Shown piece after piece: positions 47,601 through 61,416 of a stretch of DNA of 64,000 bases. Source of the DNA: Vitis vinifera (lineage: Eukaryota; Streptophyta; Magnoliopsida; Vitales; Vitaceae). The notes beneath the pieces were generated by a model. That model worked only from the letters and a program-made list of their open reading frames with translations, did not search any database and had not been told where the DNA came from. The position numbers and the translations under genes were made by a program. Every line of letters starts with the position of its first letter. Positions within the stretch are counted from its first letter, which is position 1. The stretch covers positions 7,636,501 to 7,700,500 of the forward strand of contig NC_081810.1 in NCBI RefSeq assembly GCF_030704535.1, given 5' to 3'.

Positions 47601-50186
47601 AAGAGAAATGGATTCAGAAAATGACAGGGCGAGGCAGTGAACCAAAGTCACTTTCATAATCTGCAAGGCCCAGGTCTTGTCCCAACATATCCCGGCCTTC
47701 CTCAACCATAGCCCACATTAAGATAAGCATGGTTGGACGCTTACTTACACTACTGCATAATGCATTCCCAGTTTTTCCATTTCAATATAATTTCAAAATA
47801 GGGTGTGGGGGGGATGTTTGAAAAGTTGGGAATCTATTGATGGGAAGAAATTATTGATTGGTTTTGGGGAAAGTAGTTTATCTTTTTATCCGTCGTTTCA
47901 TTCTACCCTCTTCTGTGTAAGTTTTAAAATTTGCGAGGAATTTTCAATTGACAAATGAAGAAGCGACATGTTCAAGTCATTTCACTCTCTCCTCTTCTCT
48001 GTGGCTTGTAAAATTTAAGTGCCACATAGAAAAATGACATCTAATAAAGAATGTCATGTGACTTGGTTTAATTTCTTCTTATTAGGGCTTTTGTTGGTGC
48101 TATTCACATTTCATTTTTTTCTATTTAGGTCTGGTTTATTTAGTCTAAAGTGAGCCATAATTATCAAGAACTAAGATTCAAAATTGGGAATGCTCTAGAA
48201 TTTTTGTCATACTAGAGTTAGGTTGAAAATTTGAGTTTGATTGACAAGCAGCGACATATTGAACTGGAATATGATGCTAATTCTAATTAAATCACCTCAT
48301 TATCAGGTAATGCCAAAAGCTTTGAAGTCACAGCTGTGGTTGAAAGGTCTTATGTTAATCTAATCTGATCATCAAGGTGTCAAAAAAGCAAAAGATACTT
48401 ATAGATGTGTATCTCTCTCTTTGGAGAGAACATAGCCGGGACCATCAGGCAAGCAACTCCATGAATAAGGCCTAAAGGAAGATCCTGTGTCTACCAACCA
48501 GTGAGCACAAGACCTAGCCACTTTCTTATCCTTGTATCCACTTTTGGATGTGTTCAAGCTCAGGGGGCTTGATTCTGTCTCATCAATCTCTTGGGATTAA
48601 AAGGCTTTTGGTATGTCAGCTCACAGCTGAGGTGGCTATGAAATCCACTACTTGACATGGGTCCAATTCTGGGCACATTCTAGGAATTGGTGATATGGGT
48701 CCAGTTCCGGGCTCATTCTAGGAACGAACATTAGCTGGAACTTAGATCACTTTTTTTTTTTTTTTAGATCTTTTAGTTTTTTAATTTCACCATACAGAAT
48801 CTGCACCTTCAGCAAATGAAGAGAGCGACTTTACTCTGAGTGAGTTTTATCTTTTCATTTTCTATTTCATTTCCTTTTTCAAAGTTTGGGCAGACAGTTG
48901 ATGCCCAAAAAGTGTGTGATAATGGCCTGAATGAGCATGGAGGAGTACACTAATAGATGTCCATGATAAGACTTAAAGCAGTCCACTGTAGAGACTAAAG
49001 GAGTTCAATCAAAAAGGGCCGCTTTCATTGAGGGAGGATGTGTTATAATGAAATGCCATGAAAAAAACAATCCTCTTGATTGAGGTAAATTGCTGATGCT
49101 CCAACAGTGGATAAAGATGCCCCAGAAAACAAATAAAGATAAAGATCGAAGGAAAATGCATGTATCAGCAAAACCATGATTAAGTCCATTAAATCGTATG
49201 TACCATTTGTTTGCATCTGATCCATGTCCATGCCCATGCCCCACTTCACAGTAAAATTTCCTATTGAGGACGGGAAACTCTTGGAAGATATAATGGCCCT
49301 CTTTGTGATTGGGATTTGCTAGCTTCCCCATCTCTTGTTTAGCCAATGCCAATCACAATCACAATCACAGTCGCAATCATCATGGGCGTCGTCACTGCGT
49401 ATTCGTCATTATCGTTGGACTAATCATCATTAGTGGCTGTTAAAAATCCTTATATATAATTCCCACACATGCATTTGAAAAAGAGGGCATGATGAACATG
49501 TATATATATGTATATGTAAGGTGGCCTGGTAGTTCCTTCTTGGGGAGGAGGGATACACGCCTAGCATATGCTGCTTTATCCAAAGTAGGTTTGGGGAGCG
49601 CGACAATTGACTTGAAATGCTAACCAACTTTGTTTTTTCTATATGAATACTGAGTAGGGAAAATGAAGGATTCCGGATTTGGGTATCAGACAGTGCTCGT
49701 GTAACATAAAACAATGAAGGGAAAGGCGCCGAAAATTTGTAGCACTAATGTTTGCCCAAAACATCCTTTGTCCTAATTCCCCCCTGAGAGCCACTTGTTT
49801 TCATTGGGGTTTGGATCCATATTTCAATTTCAATTTCAATTTTTCAATTCAATTGTGAATGGCATATGGGTAGGGGATGGGCGTGGGGGGACGCAACACG
49901 AGGGTGGGAATGAGGGGCCATTTGAAATTTTTCTTCTTCTTCCTTTTACCTGAGGAGATGAGACAAAGCTGGACCACTGACCTGCTTGATTAGTCGAAAT
50001 CACGAGGGCGCAAGAGCAAGTTACGAACAAAGACACCGAGGGTGGCACCTAATTAAGGAAATCTTTTGAGATTTTCTGTCATAGATGTGAAAGGAACAAG
50101 AGAAAAGCTCCCACCAAGAGAGATGGATGGACTTATCAAACAGTACATGAGGGTGAGGTGGGGTGATGAGGATATAATTTGTTTCT
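44640..50186. other. Gene-poor intergenic region
   Basis: 5.5 kb with no gene I can support. It is AT-rich to about 47050. A less AT-rich island at 47060-47350 may be an old element. A partial tandem duplication of about 37 bp with core ATGGGTCCA-TTC-GGG lies at about 48658-48726. Short minus-strand frames at 47388-47705 and 49005-49352 have no domain. The far right is the 3' flank of the HLS1-like gene. Confidence 0.5.
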
Positions 50187-51528
50187 TCATACCTCTCTTG
50201 GGTCTACAAAAAGAGCTCTTGATGGTGGGGTTATTGTCAATTCATGGAGGCCGTTCCTCTCTTCATTTTTCAAGGCTTTTATGCACCACAAATCCTCCGG
50301 GCACGACAGTAACTTCCAATGCGGGATGTGAAGTCTCAAGGTGTCGCAGCCTCCTACTTCTGTAACAATAACCTTACAGTCCTTTGTCTTTCTAGCCATG
50401 TTGTGCACATAATTGCATAGCGTTCTCACCATCTTCCCCGATAATGGCCCCTCCCTGTGTACTCCGTACATGAAGTAGAACCCAAATGGATTGAAGAAAT
50501 CTGGTATTGTCGGCACTTTTATGCACGGCAACAACCTATCAACCACCCTCGACCCCTTTGCGTATACCAAGCATGACAGCGGCGCTTTCCCTAACCTCAG
50601 CTTGAACAGCTCCCCACTGTTCCACACGCTCAGCATCGCCCAATTACTATTCTCTACTCTCCCATCCGCCCCAACCTCTCCCCATCTCTCCCCTCGCGGA
50701 TAAGCTACCCATGTCCCCAAGCTCAGCTTGTTTCTCAGTATCCTGTCTATGTCTTGCGAGAAGAACTCCGTCGACGCCATGAATTTCCGGTACAGGAGCT
50801 CTGCTTCTTCTACCTTCAGCTTCGCTATCTCAATGTTGGACGATAAATGCACACGTCGTCTCACCGGGTTCACCAGTATGGCTGGAGTCCTGAACTTCAC
50901 GTACCCGAGCTTGTCCACGAACAGCTTTACCGAAGCTTCATTGTCCTTCTCAGTGGCCATGTAGGCGTAATCCACCTGGTTGTCCACGAACCATTCTTCT
51001 AGCCGACGCACCAGCTTCAAACCAATCCCTCTTCGCCGGTACAGACTTAAGACCCTTAACCCCAGGACGTACCCCACTTTGGCTAGATCCTTTGGAGGCT
51101 TTCGAACCGTTACGACCTTTATGGAGCCTCGGATGACACCAACCAGCTGGTTGTCCACCTCCGCTACCTATACACCGGACTGACTTCATTAGTTAATCAT
51201 TCAGATGATGGTAAAGGGTATGCATATGTACCATGAGAAAGCAGATGAGGGATGAAAATGCATGCTGAGACTGAGAAAATTAACGTGGTATAAGAGAAGA
51301 GGGAACTGGAGGGTCAAAAAAAAAAAGAAAAAAAAGAAAGGAAAATAGTGGTACCAGCATCTTGTACATCGGACTGTTGCGGATCCTACAGATGGCGTCA
51401 CCCATCGTGTCCGTGAAGAGAAACACACGCTCAGCTGGGCCTACCTCGCATCTCCGCTCAAGATCTTCTACTTGAGCTCTATCTCTCCGCTCTTCATAGT
51501 TTCTTATCTTAGTCTCCCCAAATGCCAT
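50187..51528 (-). CDS. HOOKLESS1-like GNAT N-acetyltransferase
   Basis: GCN5-related acetyltransferase of the plant HLS1 group; HLS1 itself controls apical-hook asymmetry and is linked to histone acetylation. Two exons, 51355-51528 and 50187-51167 (minus), give 384 residues, close to the ~400 of HLS1. It starts MAFGETKIRNYEERRDRAQV, followed by VEDLERRCEVG. The acetyl-CoA loop is visible in LRVLSLYRRRGIGLKLVRRL (RRRGIG ~102-107), then YAYMATEKDNEASVKLF, typical of GNAT motif B. The C-terminal half (FNPFGFYFMYG, MARKTKDCKVIVTEVGG) is HLS1-group specific. From memory it best fits At2g30090, a neighbour of ZIP6, rather than HLS1 proper. Confidence 0.92.
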
Positions 51529-52695
51529 TTTCTAACTACCTCGACAAAGGAAAAAAAAAAAAAAGGGAAAAATAGCTAGCCACCACCCTACACACACTAA
51601 CAAAGCTAAAGAATCGGCTTCCTCTAGCTCTACTGCTTGAGATTGAAACGGAAAAAGACCAGGTTCGTTAATCAAGAGAGACACGTGAAAAGGAAAAAAA
51701 ATAAAAGGGAAAATGCAGCAAGGAACTACAAGGGGTTGTGTGCTAGATACTAGTAAAACATGGGTTTGAAATTCATATAGTTGCTAATTTATACCTAGAG
51801 GAGAATGTTCTCTACCATCTCAGCCGTCAACGTCAACCTAGGGTTCAATAATAATAATAATAATAGTAGACAAAAGGTGATTAATTATAGAATGTGTTTT
51901 TTGTCTCTAGCCCTTGCCATTGTTAACTTAATTAACCTATTGATCCACGTTAGGATCACCTCAGGCTCACGCCACGGCTCGAGCCTCTAACCATTATTAT
52001 GCCTTCTGATCCATGCCTAATTTATAGACTATATATGTATCACATATCTTACGTTTAATTTGTTTAATTTGTAAATACCCCACCACTTCCAAGTACATAA
52101 AATTCACAGGGGGGAAAAAAAAATCAGAGAATGTAATCATGGATAAGCTCATCTGATGAAGATTGGAACCAAGAAACCAATATCTTAGAGTCGAGCACTG
52201 AGGAAATGGTGGCTCTCTGGGAAGATGCGGTTCACCTACGTGTATGCATTATATGGATTGTACGGGGACAATGATTAAGGTGGTGGATTAAACTAAGGAT
52301 GAGTGTGGGTTTATTAATTTGAAGTTTTGTTAAGGGGGAGAGGTCGCTTTCTGTTCACACTGATCTTTTTCATTTGTACTATTTTATGATTCGTTTGTGA
52401 GTAGGCTGTGTGGCATTTGGTGGTCCCTTTGTTTTGGACACTTAGATTCGAAAGTGAAAGTGAAACCCCACTACAACCATGTCTCACTTTCTGCTAATGA
52501 AGAAACTTAAAATAATAATGGTACTGGTAGCCACAGATATGCCTGCCTCAAGCGCGTGTTTGCGACCAGTACTTGGAAGAATTCTTTCGCCCCCATCCAC
52601 TAATAATGTAAATCACAATCACTAGCTAGTGGATGCAACAAAATCATTGTTGAAAAATCAATGTTCTTAAACTTGGAAAAAGCCCATGATCCATC

Positions 52696-52734
52696 ATCAA
52701 CTCAACTCAACTCAACTCAACTCAGCTCAACTCA
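52696..52734. repeat. (CAACT)n pentanucleotide microsatellite
   Basis: Seven to eight CAACT/CAGCT units, nearly perfect. Confidence 0.9.
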
Positions 52735-53072
52735 AAGTTCGGGTAAGCCGGCCATGATAAGTTCATCAAGGGAGGGGGGAGGGGGGGAATAGCTAGCTCC
52801 TTGAGATCTTGAGCTGGGATGTTAATTAATATTATAAACAAGTTGTGGAAGAGGGGGTATATCATTGAGATGGGGTTTGATGATTAATTGGAATTGGAGG
52901 AAGATGGAACTCTTACTGATGGGGAAAGAAAGAAACGAGCGTAGTGTCAATCATAGAGTAAGAAAATGTTATGTCGTCAAAGTAGGGTTTCTGATCCGAA
53001 AATGTTGCAAATTGTTGGTAGATTCCTTTTAGTCCTTATATTCTTGATTGTTAGCTTGCAAGTTTGCTTGAG

Positions 53073-53385
53073 TTTCAAAGTTTACTCAATTGAGAATTCG
53101 CTTGCAATGAGTTTGATCACTGGCTAGCTTTCAGAGTTTGCAGGTACCCAAAATTGGCAATTGGCCGGCTTTTCAAAATCTACTCGATTCAGAAATCTGC
53201 AACGAGTTTGAATAGCGGCTAATTAGCCAAAATGGGGATTGGTTTTTCAAAATCTACTCAATAGACAATTTGGCAACGAGTTTGAAGGGTGGGTAAGTAC
53301 ACAAGATTTGCAATTAATTACACATGGGTTTTTAAAGTTGGCTCAATTGACAAGTTGGAAACGAGTTTGAATGGTGGCTAGCACC
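53073..53385. repeat. Four-unit diverged tandem repeat
   Basis: Units begin near 53073, 53169, 53243 and 53328. Each has TTTCAAAATCTACTCAAT, then AATTGCAACGAGTTTGAA and GGCTAATT-like sequence. Spacing is 74-96 bp, and the units are clearly diverged. It lies about 1.5 kb upstream of the HLS1-like start. Confidence 0.75.
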
Positions 53386-56300
53386 CTAAATTAGGCGTAA
53401 ATGTTACTATATTTCCATTTGTTTTCTTTATAATCTTGATGGTGGCCAACAATCCAAAAGGTTAGCTTACCCACTTTAAAAACTGAACTTGAATCCATCT
53501 GCTTTACTTGAAAGCTTAATCATAAGAACCCATGATGAAAAAAGATTAAAGAAAAGAAAACCCCAAATGCACACACCACTGATCCCACTTAAACGTACTA
53601 TATTCCTGCAAAAACTCACAAATGGCCTATAATAAAACCCTACAATCCATCACTCTCTTATCTCTCTTTTTTTTTTTACCACCTTTTTGGTCTTTTAACC
53701 TACTTAGTTCCAACAAAGTCACACTCTTCGATCATGGATATTATCACAAAGAAAAGACACGTGCAATGTACGCACCACAAACCCAACTGGAAGGAGTACA
53801 CGTGTGCCAATGGGTGGCCGGCGGTGAAGCGCCGGGGTCCACCACTAGCACCAATGGTGAGATCTTTGGTAGACATCTTTTACAAGACTGTGGGGCCCTG
53901 GATTCATGATTCAACCTCCACAAGTGCTCCAAGGAGTGTACAATCTGTCTCAGTGTTTTTTTCTTTGCATGCATTATGTTGTCTGCATGCTTTTTTGGAT
54001 GATACTTTGGAGCCATTTATAATGCGTCCATGAGTAGTGGGGACTCCTCAATTTTCTCTCCTTCTCTTTTTTCTTTTTTTCTTTTAATTTCTTCCATGGG
54101 GTTGAGGTGGGCCCCACCCAAAAACTCTTGGGGAGGGTTCGGAGTTGGTCCCTTCTCCTTTTTAGAATCGAACTTATCTTCTTCCTCACACATCTTGTTA
54201 CCTGCCACAATACACTGCTAGCTATCTGTTTTGCTAGCCATCTTAGTATGTTAATTCCAAAAGAGTCTCCCCTTTAATCATCTCTATCCATTTCTCTCCA
54301 TCATTTTCCCAATATTTCAGTCTTGGATCAAATGCCGACACATGGATAATAGGCAGAATATCAAGTCTCTGACCCCCCACATTACCATATATATTTAACA
54401 ATATTTTCTAGCTTATGAGTAATCTCTCATGTAACTAGTTCAAACGACTATTATTCTGCCACCCATGTAGTTAGCACAAGATGAATTTTCTATGGAAAAT
54501 ATGCCTATTACTCGATGGGAGTGGAGTTGGAGGCATCATTTCCAGGGCAACATCAACGTAACAAAATGAAAGGCCAAATGGAAACGCAACCACGCCATAG
54601 TTATTACTGCATCTAAGTGGCCACCTCCCAAGTAGCATTAGTTTTTGTTGAATGTTGCGTAATTGCCTTTTTCCCAATATATATTTTTTTTTCTAAGGTA
54701 TGGGCAGTTTAGGTATTTCCATATTCAACCCGTATTCGATGATACCTTGATCCTCCATGCTCCTTTCCGCGTTTTCGGTTAGAAGGGACGTTTTTGTGGA
54801 CCTCAAATATTTCTTATCTTGTCCTGTGGATCCTCACAAACAACAAAGAAATGAGGAACAAAATTTGTTGAAAAGAAGAGCAACCAAAGAAGAAAAGATC
54901 AACATCATATACGATAAAAACGTTATCTAGAAAGATCCAAAGTAGATGAAAAGAGAAGCCCAATCCGGGATTTTTATCAATGAGTGTGCCTCTCCTCCTA
55001 TACTTGGTTCTAAATTATTTCTTTTATTATTTTATAAAACTATTATATTCTTTTTAAAAAAAACATTCCCCAAGAAAGACAGTCCAAGGGATGGTGACAT
55101 CTTTTGTAGCTTACCCAGCCCGGCAGAAACAACTGGGCCCAAGTTGTAGATCTATTGGGGCTTGAGTTTAGGCGCAATTCTGGATCATGGGCTGGGCGTG
55201 TTGGCCCTGAGTTAGGTGGGGTTGGGTGAATTTTGTCTCACCCTTGATCTCTAGGCCCATGTTTTCTAATGGGCTCCGGGCCCAGGGGCTTTAAATGCCC
55301 CCATACATGTTCTTAACACCCTGCTTCAACTGATGGGCACACCCTTGGTGAGTTAAAAGCCCAAATTTTCATTTATATTTAGAAAATATTTGCACAGATC
55401 ACTCTATATAGACTTGGGACCTAATTATTACTGTTGCAATTGAATTTAAATCTGGGTGATGTATTTTAGAAGAGTTTTTATTAAAAATAAAGGTAATTTT
55501 GATATTTTTAAAAAAAATTTAATTAAACAAAAATCTACTATCCCGTCTCCTTTATTTTTTTAGAAGATAGATAATAAGACAGTGTTTGGGAAATATCATA
55601 AAGAACAATTTTATTTTATTTTTTTTGGTTTTTGATAATAAAAATTTGTTTTCAAAAACTATTTTTTGATAAATAGTTTTGAAAATTTTCCCTAATAGGC
55701 CTTAAATCATTTAGAAAAATACTACAAAGACTGATTCTAAAAGTTTCATTTAACATTTAAGACCTTGAAAAAGCTCTAATAAATAGGGTTTATTGTTTTT
55801 AGTCCAAAAATTTAGGCGGCATTTCATTATCTAGGTGGGAGAAGTACTGTGGAAAAAAGATTCAAACCTTCATTGCTTCCTATTGACCATAACATACAGT
55901 TTAAGTCATGCTAGATAAGTATAAATTGCATTCGGAATCCAGTTAATTTTTAAGCAAAAATATCTTCAATTTTACTAAGAATAAAAATAAGCTAAGTGCA
56001 CTCAAAGAATTCTTTAACAATTCATCTGGAGATGACAGGGTTGTCATTCAAGATATTTGCATGCCTTGCATTATTTTGATGATACAGTTAATAGCAGTTC
56101 AGACACTGGAAGGATCATATGAAAATGTACTGTTTGAAGAATTCCACCTTTAATCATACTCATCCCAACTTCCATAAATTTGATAAATGTCATTGTAGAT
56201 TGAGATGCTCTCTTCTTTTGTCACACTTTGGGACATTAGACAATTGAAATGGCAAATGATAGCCATGGAAAAGGGCCAATGAAGGGGAAGCTGGTGGCTT

Positions 56301-57228
56301 TGAAAGACCCTCCTCCCTCCAGGGCTTGTTTCTTTTTCAAGGGCGGACATACATGGGGCCACCTGCTCTTCCTATTCTTGTTCACTTGCAGCTTAGGCCA
56401 TGGCCCCCCGTTGTCCAAAAAGCAAAGTAAAGCAAGGCAAATAAACCAGTACCATATTCACTATAAATATCTCCCAGTAATTCTCTGAATTGCAAGGGAA
56501 ATTAACAGTAATCATAATGATTTTCAAATTTGATTACCCAGTTTTCTTCATTTCCTGTTCATGAATCTGAATGTGAGGATGGTGTTTAATGGAAGAGGGA
56601 GAACTGGGTTTTTTGTTCTTGACTTGTGGGTAGGCAATAATGGGAATTAATTGTGAGACTGGCTGGTCTTTGAGCCCCAAGGCTTGGACATGGGACATCT
56701 CATAATAGAGGGGCACATCCAATTGTGGGTGCCAAGTATCTCCCACAGTTGTCAACCAACAATAACACTCAGAAAAAGGCTGCAAATTATAATGGAAAAT
56801 GAAAGCAAGGGACCCTCGATCTCATCGAGAACAGGACATGGCTGACCACAGGACTGCTGTGGACCAGTACATCCTTCAAAATCCCATGCAGGTGAGGGGC
56901 TACATCTGTAATCTGTTAACATCTGGATTCTATGTTCCTAGAGAGTTTAATTCCAGTGTATCAAACACATACCATTTCCACCCACTTTTATGTTGCAACC
57001 GACCAACCGCTCCCTCTTATAGGCTGTTGAAAGGTCACTGTCCTTGTCAATAGTGGCCTCAAACCCTCTTGTTTACTTACTACTCAAACCTTCCTCTTCC
57101 ATTACAGAAACCTCTCACCTCTCTCTCTTTCTACCAACTTCACCCACTTTTTTTTTTTTTTTGAAAAAAATTTCTATTTTCCTATTTTCTTCTGAATCTA
57201 TTTTAGGAATTTTCATTTCATTTGGAGT

Positions 57229-60200
57229 ATGAGAAAATCAAGTTGTAAAGGGGTTGTGGGCAATGTGTGCAAAGAGGAGATTGATTGGGAACTCAGGCCT
57301 GGTGGTATGCTTGTCCAAAAGAGGAATGCTGGGGATGCTGCTTCTAGTCCTATGATCAAGATCAAGGTCTCCCATGGTTCTTATCATCACTATATCACCA
57401 TCCCTGCTCAGTCTACTTTTGGTAATCATCACATTTTATATGTATTTTTAATTTTATTTTGTTTTTTGTGTGTATTTACTTCATTTGGATTCTGTATCAG
57501 AAGGGGTGGTGTTGCCTAGTAACTAATCTGCTATGTCTATTTTCCCCCATTTGGGGTTTTTACTTGATGGTACAGTTGAATTGGGATATTGTCCTCCGGT
57601 GACTTTCCCCTTAATGTACAGCTTTTAAAAATTCCCTTTTGATGTGATTGTGAATTGGATTTTTTTTTTTGCCATTCCCTCTCCCATTGTTTTTTATCCT
57701 TTCTGTAATGGATTTAAACAGAGCTTTTAGAGGATTATTATTATTACCTTTTTTGCTTCCTTTTTGTTTCAACTCTAGATTCCTTTTCCCTCTTTGACAT
57801 TGGAGTTTACTTGCTTTAATCAATGGGCATTTGGTACTATGGCCAATGAAGATTTTCTGTCTTAATTTCCATAGGGTTTCAATGAACAATTTTTTTTTTT
57901 TTTCTTTAGAACGCTGTCAAAGTAGTGAATGATTAGGGGTCATCACCAAAAAATGATGATAAAACTTGTAAATGATACTTGACCAAGTGCTAGTAGAAAA
58001 GAAAATGTAGTCATTTTAAATGCTATATTTATTTTTCTTCTATTTGAGAGGGACTCTTTTAGGAAAGCAAGTTTTTTATTTACTTCTGAAGGGATTCTCT
58101 TATATGGGGTTCCTCATTTCCTTTGTAATTTCTCTGTAACTCTCTTCTTCTATCTAAAAAAGCTAAGAAACCATGATAATGAATTGTTCTGATGCCTTCC
58201 TCTTTTCTGGAAGAAAATTGAGTAAAGATTTACTATGTAGGCTGTGAAGTTTGATGAGGAATCATAACATCATTAAGTAGCTCCAGCATTAGGGACTGCC
58301 TTCAATTATAGGTGGTGGGGAGCTTGAAGAAACAGCATTGTGTTTTTCCCCTCTAGTTTGTTGGAATTTGTGTTTAGTTTGTTTTTTCTCTTAAAACAGT
58401 ACTTTGGAAGGTAATTCACCTCTGTTATTCACCTTGATTAGTGAATTTTTTGCTGTGCTTGCTTCTCTTTCTATATTATTATTTCTCTTTCTTACACACA
58501 TTACTTAATTTCCTGTGGGTTATCGGGATTTCGCTTCGTTGTTTGGTGTGTTGGACTGTGGCAACTGGGGTTTGTGTGGTGAGATAGGCTGCAACACTTA
58601 AATTTTTATAAATTCTAAAATTGATGCACAACTGCTCTATTTGGTCTAATGGAAGGGGATCTGAAAAGGGTTCTTGCCCATGAGACTGGTCTGGAGCCTA
58701 AGGAGCAGAGACTTTTGTTTAGAGGGAAAGAAAAGGAAAATGATGAATGCTTGCACATGGTGGGTGTAAAAGAAATGTCCAAGGTGATACTATTAGAGGA
58801 CCCAGCTAGCAAAGAGAAGAAGCTTGAGGAAATGAAGAAAGATCAGGGCATATTAAAAGCCTATGAAGCTGTCGCTCTAGTCAGAGTAGAGGTCGACAAG
58901 CTCTCAGAAAAGGTTTGAATCCCCAGAGTGAGATGGAAATTTTCTGTGTGATGCCATTGGAAACTTATTTATGTGTTAATAATTTTTATAGATTGTTGCC
59001 TTGGAGAGAGCTGTTCGTGGTGGCAATAAGGTTGTGGACAAGGAATTTGTTGTATTGACAGAGTTGCTTATGGTTCAGTTGCTTCAATTGGATACTATTG
59101 AGGCTGATGGAGAAGCAAAAGTACAGAGACGGATTGAGGTTAGTTGATTTTGCATCTATGCTTGCTCTTTTGATTTCCTTGGTACTATTTTTTCGGTGCC
59201 TATTATACATTGTCAATTGCCCTTATTGAATCTTGATAACCAAATCCACGTTCCTAACAAGTTGTGTTGCTTCTTGAGTCAGAGCCCGGCTTCTATTGAT
59301 GCTTCTTCCTTTGTGTAGTTTTTTTTTTTCTAATTATAAACACACTTCTACAAACAAGGTATAGTAAAACTGTGAACTGTCCATTTTCAATGACTGAAAA
59401 ACCTAACATGGGAGCATTTTGGATCCCATGTAGAATATAAGTATAAATTGATGCATCCTTGATTGCTTACCTCTTGTGGTTATTGACAATACATCTTTTC
59501 CTGATTCTTTACTCATTAAAAAATGTGAGTGAGAGGCCCTCTATATGCGTATCATCTTCTTGATAATGTCTATGGAAACTACTGAAGTCTTTTTCCCTGA
59601 AATGGAATGGTTGATCATTTTTCACCTTGTATGTGATAATAGACTAAACCCTGTGACTGAATCTGTTAAAGTAAAACAAAAGGAGGAAAAAGAAAGAGGA
59701 GGAAAATCCCTTAACATATTGAAGTGGCATACATGTGTTGGCTTAATATGGAACTACCATCTCATATTGCAATTATTGCATAATTGTTCATAAATAATCA
59801 AAGTTGAAGATAACATACCTGGTATTCAAGACAAATCACGCTAGATCAAATTCTGTTTCTTCTCTGGATTTTTGTACCTAACCTATATGGAAAGGCACTA
59901 TTCCAACTAAGCTGAGTACTCTCCAAATTTCTGTAGCTCAAATTCTCCAGTAAGTTTCTTATAAAAACCATGTGTTAGTTGCTCAGTTTAGGGGTAAAAT
60001 GTTGGTGTCTCTACTGAACTGTTTAGTAACTAAATTTGGCCTTCAACTTGGGAAAATATCCAGAGAATGGCAGTCAACTAGATACAAAACTGCAAATTTT
60101 TCCTGCCCATGTGAGTTGATAAACCATGACTGTTCCTCATGTCATCCCTCACCATGATTGACATAGTGAGTGAATCAAGTTTATTTGATGAGCAGGCATC

Positions 60201-60627
60201 ACCTTTCGGCATGGCTGGACTTTAGTTGATGGTTTCCCATACAATTGGTCCTTCATGTTAATTGAGTACCATAAACACTTGGGTGGTCCACCCTAAATTT
60301 GGAGTATTTGCAGGATACTGAAAAAGAAAAGCCACATAGAATATCATAAATCAGCTAATTTAACTAAACCTTTACCAAGAACAATGATGGAAACATCCAT
60401 TAACATCATATTTGTCAACTTCCATGCAGGTTTGTCGTATTCAGAGCTTTGTGGACACACTAGACAATCTAAAGGCAAGAAACTCCAATCCTTTTAACAA
60501 CAGTACCAATGCAGTGTCGGTGACTACCAAATGGGTGGCCTTTGAGTCAGGAATAGGAAGCTTGAGCGCTCCAACCCCATTGCAATCTTCTACGAAAATA
60601 ACTCAGGACTGGGAACTCTTTGACTAG
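57229..60627 (+). CDS. BAG-family co-chaperone (BAG1-4 group)
   Basis: Co-chaperone that binds Hsp70 nucleotide-binding domains and promotes nucleotide exchange. Coding exons 57229-57421, 58656-58912, 58992-59138 and 60430-60627 join in phase to 264 residues. The N terminus has the plant BAG signature IDWELRPGGMLVQKR. A ubiquitin-like domain (~41-110) follows: IKIKVSHGSYHHYITI, then LKRVLAHETGLEPKEQRLLF, the fold's typical LEPxEQRLLFRGKEK turn. The BAG domain (~125-215) contains LVRVEVDKLSEK, LTELLMVQLLQLDTIEADGE and RIQSFVDTLDNLKARN. It ends TQDWELFD, like Arabidopsis BAG1-3. Introns 1 and 3 are over 1.2 kb each. The exact family member is not determined. Confidence 0.93.
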
Positions 60628-61343
60628 CCCTCTTGTTGGGTTTGTGTAACTGACTTTGAGGTATATATGTATAAAGAGATATGTGATAGGACTTGGGAAC
60701 TCTTCTGAGACAGCAATCTCTGTTTGTTTTTCCCCCCCTTTTTTCTTCTATGGCTGAAATGCTATTTCCATAGAAATGGTAAGAGGTCTCAGTGAATGCC
60801 AAGGACACTGCAGCCATGTTTTAACTGGGTTGGCATTTGTATATATGGTTTTTATGTTATACTAATACTCAGAGCTGCTCGTCCCTTTTATAATTTTTTG
60901 ATCTGGGTAGAAGTGTGCATGAAATATGAATAATCCATGGCACCATCATAGCTATTGCAATGTGGTATTCTTTTGCGTGTTTGTTTTTTTTTTTTTTTTT
61001 GCATGCTTGTCTTAACTGTGGATTGAGGATGACCGACTGAAATGAAGAAGTAACTTCAGATCAAAACGGACTACCATGAATTGTAATTTTCAAAATCTAT
61101 TGATTATATGACCCCACCCATCACTAGTGCTTTTATGGCTCTTCTTGCAATGCCAGACCCCATGGAGAATAGTACATGGGCCATTTCATACTATATTGCG
61201 CTACTGCTTCAAAGCAGTTTTTTGTACGACTAGCTTGAGACACATGTAATACATAATAAGGTTTAATTTAATAAAAATGGTCAGGCTGTAGATGTTTCTA
61301 AAGGTATGTAACAAGTAATTGCATTTCCCTCCACAAGCATCAA

Positions 61344-61416
61344 TCCGTTGTAGTCTAGTTGGTTAGGATATTCGGCTCTCACCCGAAAGACCCGGGTTCA
61401 AGTCCCGGCAACGGAA
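61344..61416 (+). tRNA. tRNA-Glu (anticodon CUC)
   Basis: 73 nt including the discriminator A. The acceptor arm TCCGTTG pairs with CAACGGA; the D arm begins TAGTCTAGTTGGTTAGGATA; the anticodon arm is TTCGG-CTCTCAC-CCGAA with CUC; the T arm is CCGGGTTCAAGTCCCGG. A run of six T follows at 61418-61423, a Pol III stop. It matches the plant nuclear tRNA-Glu form as I know it. Confidence 0.95.

Larger units (their letters stand above)
51529..57228. other. Gene-poor intergenic region with several small repeats
   Basis: Divergent upstream regions of the HLS1-like and BAG genes. Holds an (AAT)n tract near 51848, a CAACT microsatellite, a four-unit tandem repeat (listed separately) and an imperfect inverted repeat near 56262-56406. 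Frames such as 53622-53909 show no recognisable domain. A GGGCCC-rich patch at 55110-55300 may be an old element. Confidence 0.5.

Noticed and set aside
47388-47705. 105-codon minus-strand frame with hydrophobic segments
   Set aside because: Looks like a membrane peptide, but there are no homologues I recognise and no gene structure.
49005-49352. 115-codon minus-strand frame with a GHGHGHG stretch
   Set aside because: The His-Gly run comes from a simple GATTGT/CATGCC-type DNA repeat; no family resemblance.
50491-51183. Plus-strand frames across the HLS1-like gene
   Set aside because: Antisense shadows; the minus strand has the GNAT motifs.
56261-56406. Known conserved plant miRNA (miR408, miR164, miR169 and others)
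   Set aside because: None of the mature sequences I remember matches either arm.
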